NCBI GenBank assembly: GCA_028015205.1
Contig: CM051516.1
Span: 58,780,230 to 58,844,229, forward strand
Origin: Mytilisepta virgata
Lineage: Eukaryota > Mollusca > Bivalvia > Mytilida > Mytilidae
DNA: 64,000 nt
Reading direction: 5' to 3'
The notes under the pieces were generated by a model, which saw only the letters and a list, made by a program, of their open reading frames with translations, had not been told where the DNA came from and made no database searches. The position numbers and the translations under genes were made by a program. This document shows positions 25,801 through 37,800 of this stretch, piece by piece (position 1 is the first letter of the stretch; every line of letters begins with the position of its first letter).

Positions 25801-28800
25801 GCAGTAAACTTAAGTACATTGTCTGATAACTGTCACACTCTGTGTATCTACCAGTTAGCTACCAGTAAACTAAAGTACATTGTCTGATAACTGTCACTCT
25901 CTGTGTATCTACCAGTTAGCTACCAGTTAGCTTAAGTACATTGTCTGATAACTGTCACACTCTGTGTATCTACCTGTTAGCTACCAGTATACTTAAGTAC
26001 ATTGTCTGATATCTGTCACACTCTGTGTATCTACCAGTTAGCTACCATTAAACTTAAGTACAGTGTCTGATAACTGTCACACTCTGTGTATCTACCAGTT
26101 AGCTACCTGTAAACTTAAGTACATATTGTATGATAACTGTCACACTCTGTGTATCTACCAGTTAGCTACCAGTATACTTAAGTACATTGTCTGATAACTG
26201 TCACTCTCTGTGTATCTACCAGTTAGCTACCAGTAAACTTAAGTACATATTGTATGATAACTGTCACACTCCGTGTATCTACCAGTGAGCTACCAGTAAA
26301 CTTAAGTACATTGTCTGATATCTATCACACTCTGTGTATCTGCCAGTTAGCTACCAGTAAACTTAAGTACATATTGTATGATAACTGTCACACTCCGTGT
26401 ATCTACCAGTGAGCTACCAGTTAACTTAAGTACATTGTCTGATATCTATCACTCTCTGTGTATGTACCAGTTAGCTACCAGTAAACTTAAGTAAATTGTC
26501 TGATATCTATCACACTTTGTGTATCTGCCAGTTTCTACTATTATACTTTATATCTTGCCTGATGTAGTACTATGGTAGTACTAAATCAAATTACACTGAA
26601 TTACTTGACTAGCCATGGTAAGCTACTGTTATACTATATCAATGTGTCATAGTATACTGGATAATAATAACTGAGGGTCAGTTGAGAATTACTCATTTTT
26701 ACCTGCATCACCAACGGTGAAAGCAGGTCTAGTAGCTGCTTGACTACGTCTGTCTGTCCATCCATCATGTTTAGGGGTACAAACTTTGCTTAATCTGTAA
26801 CATGGACTGTATTGAACCAATATTTTTACAACTCTGCATAGTGTCTATATACATATTGAAGATGTGTACCTCTTTTTTGGGGACAATTTGACATATTTTT
26901 ACTATGAATGTTTGCATGTTGAACTTAGTCATTTTTCAGCAAAACATTCTATGAACAGTGCATACTTTGTGTAATCTGCAACTCCGACTGAATTCAACCA
27001 ATATATTTTATACTTTGCATAGTGTTTATATACATATTGAAGATGTGCACCTTCTATTTAGGGGCAAGTTTGACAAATGTTTACTATGAATTTTTTCCTG
27101 TTGAACTTAGCCATTTTTCAGCAAGACATGCTATGAACGGTGCCTACTTTGTGTAATCTGTAACTCCGACTGAATTCAACCAATATTTTTCAAACTTTGC
27201 ATAGTATTTATATACATATTGAAGATGTGTACATCCTATTTGGGGCAAATTTGACTAATATTTACTATGAATTTTTGCATGTTGAACTTAACCATATGAT
27301 GTGAAGGGTACATACTTTGTGTATTGTTAAATATGTTGCCTACAACTAAAAACGATGCTGGACATTATCAATAAAGAAGGGATATGGTGTATAAATTCAT
27401 GACACAAAATCCAAGGTCCATATCCTGAAAAATATAAATGCAATCATGACCTGAATAATACTAGGTAAATGGAAGCATCTTTTTATCTAAACCACATACA
27501 TATTAGAGTAATAATAACTTTGCCCTGACAAACATGATGGTGACGCAGGTCAAGACATGTAATCAGTCTTGTTACAGATGTAGCCACTTTCTGGGGTTTG
27601 GATGTTCAGTTTTGTAGAAAGATGTTGATCTTGGTAAGCAAATATATTCTGTTTTGTCTACCTTTTTGTTAGTATGTCTAAAAGACAGTTCTTTCATCTA
27701 TTCATTTATTGCTTTATCCTGAGCAGACAAATTTCCAGCTTCAAGGTCTTCATTAGTCGGAATTTTTATTTCGTTTATAAAGTGCATCTTATCAAAATCA
27801 GAATTAGAAATATGATTAATTTTGGAAATTGTATTTATTTTGCTGATATATTAAAAGCGGATGTCATGACACTTGTATAAGAAACAGCGATGAGAGAAAA
27901 TGAAATTAATCGTGAATAGACCTAGATCTAGGACAGTTACATAACATACAATTAGATCAATACTGATTGTCTGAGAATGGAATGATAATATAGATATATG
28001 ACTTTCGGGGAATAATTATACAGTAGAAAGAAGCGAGGAAATACCAGGATTACTAAAATATATGGTTTTGCTTATTAAAATCTATTTTTTTTTTTGTATA
28101 ATTTTTTGCTTTGGCAGATAATGTAAGTACAAAATGTACAATTTTTTGCCTTGGCAGATAATGTAAGTACAAAATGTACAATTTTTTGCCTTGGCAGATA
28201 ATGTAAGTACAAAATGTACAATTTTTTGCCTTGGCAGCTAATGTAAGTACAAAATGTAAAAAGAGCTGGATTTAAAGGTAAATTCCTTCATTGGGTGTTA
28301 TACTCAATTTATTCATCCAAATGAGAAATCACAAATGGCAAATGAAATAGTTCATAACAAATATGGTATTTTCTTTTAAATATACATGTATTGATATTTA
28401 TTGGATATTTTACCCTGGGTAAAATTTCAAAGAAAATATTAAGTGTTTGTCTTTTTGAAAAAGTAATGTTTACATGCTACATGGTTTATTGACTTTTTTC
28501 CATGGGAAATTTTTAAAGAAAATCTCAAATTAAAGGTTTGTATTTTCAAATTATTTCATTTCTTCAAGTCTTTGTTTTTATTGGAGCTTAGTACTATCTT
28601 CAAGTATTTTGTGTTGACACTAACTAATATAATTTTATTTAAAATATCTTTTTGTCATAATAAATTGAACTTTGAATTGTGCAGTTATATTGATGCAATG
28701 AAATAGGAAACATCCATTTAATCTAAAAACCCAAAATAAAGATTTATCTCCCTTTCAGTTTTTTTTTATTTAAGAAAAAACAGGTGTATTTATATTCAGT

Positions 28801-31800
28801 AAAATAAGAATAAGTATTGATTTAGTTCACAGATTCAAAGATTTTTAAGATTTAATTATAACCATAATTTGTGCAGAGGTGTTATTTAAATTTTCATAAT
28901 TTCTGCACTTAATGGTTGTGTTTCACCTTGACAAGTTAAGGGGGTCGTTGTGCCATGGTCAGGTTTGTAATACAGAACTCATTAATCATCTCACAAGAAA
29001 TTGATGGACAAGTGACAACATACAAAGTCTTTTATCAATATTAGTTTTACTACAATAGTTCTGTGTTGATATAAACTATCTTATAATATTAAGAACTTGT
29101 GTACTTGTTTGTGTTAATAGAATTGTATCAAAAGATTATCTGTCTGTCAGTCACTAAGTCTGCTATGTCAGTTTCCGCTAGAGCTTCATGAATTTGTTGA
29201 ATTATAGTATATTTTATTCTATATCAAAATTTGTTGCTGGACATTGGTACCTAGATATTAAATCACTGCAACTGTTCAAATTGAGTGCACATTAAATCAC
29301 TGCAATAGTTCAGATTGAGTGCACAAATAAACAAATACAAAACATTATAAACAGAAAACTATGGACAATTTGTTATTCTAGCCAGCTTTTTTTATATGAC
29401 CGCAAAATTTTTGCGGTCGTATATTGGTATGACGTTGGCGTCGTCGTCGTCGTCGTCTGCGTCGTCGTCCGTCGTCAGCGTCGTCGTCCGAAGACATTTG
29501 GTTTTCGCACTATAACTTTAGTATAAGTTAATAGAAATCTATGAAATTTAAACACAAGGTTTATGACCACAAAAGGAAGGTTGGGATTGATTTTGGGAGT
29601 TTTGGTCCCAACAGTTTAAGAATCAGGGGCCAAAAAAGGGCCCAATAAGCATTTTTCTTGGTTTTCGCACAATAACTCTAGTATAAGTTAATAGAAATCT
29701 ATGAAATTTTAACACAAGGTTTATGACCACAAAAGGAAGGTTGGGATTGTTTTTGGGAGTTTTGGTCCCAACAGTTTAGGAATTAGGGGCTAAAAAGGGC
29801 CAAAATAAGCATTTTTCTTGGTTTTTGCACAATAACTTTAGTATAAGTAAATAGAAATCTATGAAATTTAAACACAAGGTTTATGACCACAAAAGGAAGG
29901 TTGGGATTGATTTTTGGAGTTTTGGTCCCAACAGTTTAGGAATTAGGGGCCAAAAGGGTCCAAAATTAAACTTTGTTTGATTTCATTGAAAATTTAACTA
30001 TTGGGGTTCTTTGATATGCCGAATCTAACCGTGCATTTAGATTCTTAATTTTTGGTCCCGTTTTCAAATTGGTCTACATTAAGGTCCAAAGGGTCCAAAA
30101 TTAAACTTAGTTTGATTTTAACAAAAATTGAATTCTTTGGGTTCTTTGATATGCTGAATCTAAACATGAACTTAGTTTTTTTATTATGGGCCCAGTTTTC
30201 AAGTTGGTCCAAATCGGGGTCCAAAATTAAACTTTGTTTGATTTCATCGAAAATTGAACTATTGGGGTTCTTTGATATGCCGAATCTAACCGTGCATTTA
30301 GATTCTTAATTTTTGGTCCCGTTTTCAAATTGGTCTACATTAAGGTCCAAAGGGTCCAAAATTAAACTTAGTTTGATTTTAACAAAAATTGAATTCTTGG
30401 GGTTCTTTGATATGCTGAATCTAAACATCTACTTAGTTTTTTTATTATGGGCCCAGTTTTCAAGTTGGTCCAAATCGGGGTCCAAAATTAAAGCTAAAAA
30501 GGGGGTAAATTTTTTTTTTTTGTGGGGGAGGGGGCAATTCTCCACAGCATATTGTATTACACAAGAAGCAAAAAATTGAATATAAATTCAAATCATATGA
30601 CCAATTCTAAGTTCTTTATTTCAGTTATTCTGTGTCATAAACCTATTATGTGTCAAATATTTGAAGAAATTTTCAATTACACAGTATTGCGCAATAGCAA
30701 GAAATTGATATGTGTGCCCAATTTTAAATTTTAAATTGGTTATTTCTGATTTATATATAAAAACAAATAATACTGATATGGTTTGAATAGGTAAATTAAA
30801 AATTTTTAAGTTCTTAGACAACATTCATTCTGTGTCAGAAACCTATGCTGTGTCAAATATTTATTCACAATCCAAATTCAGTATTGTATCAAGCTTGAAT
30901 GTTGTGTTCATAATTGCCCCAACTATTCAGGGTTCGACATCTGCGGTCGTATCTAGCTGCGCCCAGCGGAGCATTTTATCTGATATTGGGACATTGCAAT
31001 AATCAATCAATTAATTATGACTGAAAAATTTCTAAAATTGTATTTAATTTTTTTGATATAACCCAGATCAAGAACCATTCATGACAGAAATTGTTTTCTT
31101 GAAAGTTGACCATGGTAGTTTACACATTTCTTTATCATGTTATCAATGGATTAGCTGAGACATTCTGATGCCATAAGTAGGCAAGGCTTTTATATTATCA
31201 CTTAATTAAATGGAATTTAGCAATAGAAAAGTTCAATTCAAAACATTTGCCTAAGGATTGGGCTATATCTTTTTAAAGTAATAGCCCTGGAATGAAGTCT
31301 ACTTAATATGAATACATGCATGTGCTGAAACAGATTAGTGAGAACTGGGGCACAATTGATACCTATTAGAATGCCAGTTGTTTATTGGAAATCATGTGCT
31401 GTACTTTTTGCTGACATACTAAGATTATTTTATGAAATCTGAGAATTAAATGATACTAAATATGCTAATAATGATGATGGAAACAGGATAGTAGAACTGT
31501 AACAGTAGATCCTTTCCTTTTGGTAAAAATACACTAGGGTAAAAAGTTCATGACTGTTTTACACTAGAATTTTATTTCCAATGGAATAAACATAAACAGT
31601 TAAAGGAAGAAATATGCTAGGATATATCATGTCCCGGAACTTCTGAAACCGAAAGAAAAGTACACTTACAGATTGTCTTTTGACTTTTATAAAAAAACTA
31701 CAACCCATACCACAAGATATATCTACATATAAGCAGTAAATAAGATGATGTTAAAAATTATAAAAAAAAATTCACCAAATATCCAAAAACAACACAGTTT

Positions 31801-34800
31801 TCCCAGATGGAAAACATTAAACAATAGATAAACAACATAGAAAATATAGGGTCCTGGCTTGAGACAGTGACACAGAATATGACAGATTTATTCATAAGTA
31901 CATATACTTAATAACTCTGACCTAATTCCTAGTTGAGTGGTGAAACATTTGCAGACAAACAATAAAAATAAGTCCCTGTAAGTGCCTAATTCAATGAGTA
32001 CAATACTACATAGAGGTATAGGGGGAGGGTTGAGATCTCACAAAACATGTTTAACCCTGCCGCATTTTTGCACCTGTCCAAAGTCAGGAACCTCTAGCCT
32101 TTGTAAGTCTTGTTTGTTTTTTTTAAATTTTGGTTCATTTTAATGTTTCAGAGTTTAGTGTTAGTATACATTATTGTTTAGTGTGTGGGATTTTCTCGCT
32201 GCGTTGAAGACCCATTGGTAGCTTTGAGCTGTTTTCTGCTCTTTGGTCAGGTTGTTGTCTTTGACACATTCCCCGTTTCCATTCTCTATTCTACAATATA
32301 AATTTGCCTATTTGATAATCATAGGTATAAAAGTAGACAAAAGTTAAATAATCAAAACCATTGAAAGCTGTATAATAGATAAGTACTCAAAATATGGAGG
32401 TTTTAAAAGCATTAACCTTGCATATGTACTTTATAATATACATAATTGTTATAATTACATGAAAGTTATCAATTTTAAACAGTGCAATAGAAAAAAAGCG
32501 TAAAATGATTTTTTTGGCCTATGACGTGGTAGTTAAGTACTTTCGTCATAACACTCTTTGTGTCTGAGGGTGTTATCAAACTGAAGAACAATATATATTG
32601 TAGACGACAATGCTGCCAAGTTTTAAGATAAACTGATGTGTAGGATCACTTTATTGCGTGTATAGTAACTAATTTTAAATTTTATTCCCATTTCTAATGT
32701 GTGATTTTTAGTGCAAAAGTTGCTAAATTTTTGGGAAACATTCGTAATAGAATATCTTATCACAAGATAAATGGAACAACTTTTCCCTTCAATTAATTTA
32801 AATTCACTTTCCAGTTTATTTCAAAGATATAATGCTAGTGATGTGCAGTATTATACAATATACTGACTATGTAATAGGTCGCTATCAGGATTTTTCAACC
32901 AGAGAAAATGTAATATTTACCGAGCCTTTAGGCGAGGTGAAAATACATTTTAAAGGGTTGATCAATCCTGATATTCAATCACTATTAAATTCCACTTGAT
33001 CTGTTACATAGCCAATAATTGTTTTACTACCTGAACTGGAAAATTGGACTTTCACTTTCTATTTTAAGAACAAATTGGTCACTATTAAATTCCGCTTGAC
33101 TGGTCGGCATCTGTTTTAATCCCATAACATTGCAAGCGGAATTCTTGCACTAAATTTAGATCTTCTCAGTTACTATCACGAGTACTCAGAACCTTTGTTT
33201 TGTCCTCTTTTACCTTATTTTTGTCCCTGGTTCTGTCTGTTGGGTGATATTGATTGATTGGTATATCATTGTTGACCTTTCCTCTGATTAATATTGTTTT
33301 TTTTTTAGATAATTTTCTCAGACTTGGAGACAATAGAGTGATGGAAAATGTGAATATAACAAATTTAGTATCAAATACTTTTACTTGTGTTTCAGATATA
33401 AATGAGTGTATTGGGGAAGGTGGTGGTCACACATGTCACACCACTACAACCTGTGTTAATACAGAGGGTGGCTACAGATGTGTGTGCAATATTGGTATGC
33501 CATGTATCAATGGTAAGAATTTGTACTGAATTAAGTATTGAAAACTATTCGTTGAGTCCAAAATTTTGGTTAAATCAAGGATTCCACCCTGTACTGGTGG
33601 ATGGGTGGATGGATTGTTGTTTAACATCCAGTGGCAATTATTGAATGCATATCAGGATGAGAACATGTTGATGTGATATGAATATGATCCCTGCTTTGTA
33701 CTAGACTTTGAGCCGGATTTATAACAGTCTGCAGGAAGACACCCAATCCAGACACACGTTATACTGAATTTGAGCCGACCAGTCGTTGTTCTTTGTACTT
33801 GGTTGAGAAGGAGCAAATACCAATGTTTTAAGTCTTTAGTGTGACCCAACCGACAACCTTCCACACTCGAGGCAAGCACTCTTAAACGAGACCACCAAGG
33901 CAGCTTTTTATAGTTGCATTTCTTCTTGATAAAGAAAATATACAAATAGTGATGTATTTTGCTTATATTTTATAATTTTTGACATGCATAAAGTGATTTT
34001 GCATCCAGAATTTATAGTTATATCTTTCTTTTCATAAATAATAAAATCTGTTGAGTGTCAAAATTTAAATTTACCTTATTGGTAGCAATAGTGTGTGGTA
34101 CTTTATACCTGTATATGAATACCACTATTTTATAGATTGTACAAAAGATGGAAGATATTACCGAAACGACACAGTATGGACAGATGAGGAAGACAAATGT
34201 ATACAGTGTAAATGTCAGGTTAGAGAATTTCTATAAACTAAAATATTATTTACTTGGTTTCTCTTGAGCACTGCTTTGTAAGATTCTTGATTGTGCACAT
34301 ATTTAAAATCTAATGCCATAACTATTTGAAATGAAAAAAAGGTAATTATATTATCTAAAGTGCACGATATTACACCTATGTAATGTATAAACCAAAGTGT
34401 TTTAGTTGGTTTAAAACTATCAAGATCAAAGAAACCTTTAGGTACCAATAAGAACGAGAGATGGTAATTGTTATAATAAGACTGGCTCATTGCTGAAGGC
34501 TACATGGAAACCTTTAGGTTCCAATAAGAACGAGAGATAGTTATTGTTATAATAAGACTGGCTCATTGCTCAAGGCCACAAGGAAACCTTTAGGTACCAA
34601 TAAGAACGAGAGATAGTTATTCTTATAATAAGACTGGCTCATTGCTGAAGGCCACAAGGAAACCTTTAGGTACCAGTAAGAACTTATTTCAATACGTTAT
34701 TGCTGATATTTTTCTGATTTTATGACAGTATTTATATGCACTAAGTATATAAAGAAAGATAACTCAATATTTTTAGATTACTTTCTGCCTTTGGTTCAGT

Positions 34801-37800
34801 TTGACATGATATTTACATGTACCATTTGAACAGTTTTGCTAGAAGCTATTTAGAATAACCAAGTAAAAAGATAAACAATATATAATTAATAGGAAAGGAG
34901 ACATTGACAACATTGTGTTTTCTATAGAAAGATTTACAAATACGTTTTATTAAGGCTTTATATTTTTTGTAGAACGGTGTAATCACATGTCACAAGAAAT
35001 CATGTGACTGTGCAACCCCAGATGTTGACCTCGAATGTTGTCGCCATTGTGATGAAACATCTAAATGCCAACATCAGGAAGTACCAATATTCCTAAAGAA
35101 TGGTGAACGTTGGATTTTCCAGTGTCAGACTTGTGAATGTCTGGTAGGTATCATTGCAATCTTAGAGTCTGTCTGATCAAATAGTAGAATCACCACAGTT
35201 ATAGAAGAAAAGCTATTTCATGACATATATACCAATTTTTATACGGCCGCAAAATTTTTGCGGTCGTATATTGGTATGACGTTGGCGTCGGCGTCGTCGT
35301 CGTCGTTGTCGTCCGTCGTCAACGTCGTCGTCCGAAGACATTTGGTTTTCGCACTATAACTTTAGTATAAGTTAATAGAAATCTATGAAATTTAAACACA
35401 AGGTTTATGACCACAAAAGGAAGGTTGGGATTGATTTTGGGAGTTTTGGTCCCAACAGTTTAAGAATTGGGGGCCAAAAAAGGGCCCAATAAGCATTTTT
35501 CTTGGTTTTCGCACAATAACTCTAGTATAAGTAAATAGAAATCTATGAAATTTTAACACAAGGTTTATGACTACAAAAGGAAGGTTGGGATTGTTTTTGG
35601 GAGTTTTGGTCCCAACAGTTTAGGAATTAGGGGCTAAAAAAGGGCCCAAATAAGCATCTTTCTTGGTTTTTGCACAATTACTCTAGTATAAGTAAATAGA
35701 AATCTATGAAATTTAAACACAAGGTTTATGACCACAAAAGGAAGGTTGGGATTGATTTTTGGAGTTTTGGTCCCAACAGTTTAGGAATTAGGGGCCAAAA
35801 GGGTCCAAAATTAAACTTTGTTTGATTTCATCGAAAATTGACCTATAGGGGTTCTTTGATATGCCGAATCTAACCGTGCATTTAGATTCTTAATTTTTGG
35901 TCCCGTTTTCAAATTGGTCTACATTAAGGTCCAAAGGGTCCAAAATTAAACTTAGTTTGATTTTAACAAAAATTGAATTCTTCGGGTTCTTTTATATGCT
36001 GAATCTAAACATGTACTTAGTTTTTTTATTATGGGCCCAGTTTTCAAGTTGGTCCAAATCGGGGTCCAAAATTAAACTTTGTTTGATTTCATCGAAAATT
36101 GAACTATTGGGGTTCTTTGATATGCCGAATCTAACCATGCATTTAGATTCTTAATTTTTGGTCCCGTTTTCAAATTGGTCTACATTAAGGTCCAAAGGGT
36201 CCAAAATTAAACTTTGTTTGATTTTAACAAAAATTGAATTCTTGGGGTTCTTTGATATGCTGAATCTAAACATGTACTTAGTTTTTTTATTATGGGCCCA
36301 GTTTTCAAGTTGGTCCAAATCGGGGTCCAAAATTAAAGCTAAAAAAGGGGTAAATTATTTTTTTTTGGGGGGGGGGGGCAATTCTCCACAGCATATTGTA
36401 TTGCACAAGAAGCAAAAAATTGAATATAAATTCAAATCATATGACCAATTCTAAGTTCTTTGATTTCAGTTATTCTGTGTCAGAAACCTATTATGTGTCA
36501 AATATTTGAAGAAATTTTCAATTGCACAGTATTGCGCAATAGCAAGAAATTGATATGTGTGCCCTGTTATCAAAACTTTATTATTAACAAATTCCATTGG
36601 AAATTTGCCAATATAAAATGTGCTGATGAAGCTTTTTTGTTTATCTCATCTAAACTGCTTTTAAATTATGTATATTTAAAATTTGCCATCCATGACTATG
36701 ATGTCATTTTCTATTTTAATATGTTATGGTGTATTTAATGGGCTGTTATGGTTGCAAAGTATAAAGAAATGGGGGGGGGGGGGGGGGGGTTGAAAACAAA
36801 ATTTAGGGGGGGGTAAATGAGAAATTGGGGAGGGGGCAATTTTTTTCTCATTTCATATTTCATAAATTAAAAAGAAAATTTCTAATCTTTTTTAGCAAAA
36901 AAAGGGGGGGGTTACAATAAATTTTATTGTTTTTTTTTTTTTTTTTTGGGAGGGGGGGGGGGTCAATGTGCAACTTCATAGTGTATTGCACAAAAGCTAA
37001 AAAAAGGGGTATATTATTATTTTTTTTTTTTGGGGGGGGGGGTCAATTCTCCAAAGCATATTGTATTGCACAAGAAGCAAAAAATTTAATATAAATTGAA
37101 ATCATATGACCAATTCTAAGTTCTTTGATTTCAGTTATTCGGTGTCAGAAACGTATTATGTGTCAAATATTTCAAGAAATTTTCAATTGTACAGTATTGC
37201 GCAATAGCAAGAAATCTTCAATTGCACAGTATTGCGCTATAGCAAGACATTGATATGTGTGCCAATTTTAAATTGGTTATTTCTGATTTATATATAAAAA
37301 CAAATAATACTGATATGGTTTGATATGGTTTGAATAGGTAAATTAAAAATTTTTAAGTTCTTAGATAACATTCATTCTGTGTCAAATATTTATTCACAAT
37401 CCAAATTCAGTATTGTATCAAGCTTGAATGTTGTGTTCATAATTGCCCCAACTATTCAGGGTTCGACATCTGCGGTCGTATCTAGCTGTGCCCAGGGGAG
37501 CATTTTATTAGCGTGAGGTTTCCCAATTATTCTTTCTAATTTATTGATAAAACCTCACATTGGTATGGAGCATCAACTTTACATATATTGAATTATTGAC
37601 AAAGACTTGTGCTCAATCTGGTGCAATCACACATTTTGAATATGAAATTTGTCTCAGTGCTAAAAGCATCACAGTGACTTTCAGATGAAGACCAGCAATA
37701 AAAGTACTATCGATTTTGCTTAAAATTTATTCATTTGAATGTGTAGATATTTTGTCAAGATTTTATCTACCAAATGTTTTTCTTATTAGTTGGTAAAGTC

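Larger units (their letters stand above)
14312..33395 (+). other. NELL 19 kb intron carrying most repeats
   Basis: GT-AG intron between the third and fourth EGF exons. It contains the exon-derived minisatellite, a dispersed repeat, the 61-bp array with the inserted LTR element, and several further repeats annotated separately. Between them, 27551-28099, 28260-29386, 30980-32025 and 32300-32868 contain nothing I can support beyond AT-rich sequence. Confidence 0.8.

Noticed and set aside
15561..26533. Direct repeats resembling a CRISPR array
   Set aside because: The 61-bp units are contiguous, without unique spacers, in an animal intron.
30052..30579. 85-88 residue open frames (also at 35897-36454)
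   Set aside because: They recur with the same residues in every unit of a dispersed repeat and have no domain or splice context.
33838..33903. Possible tRNA gene on the - strand
   Set aside because: The A- and B-box-like regions are too decayed and no full cloverleaf forms; it is the head of a SINE-like repeat.
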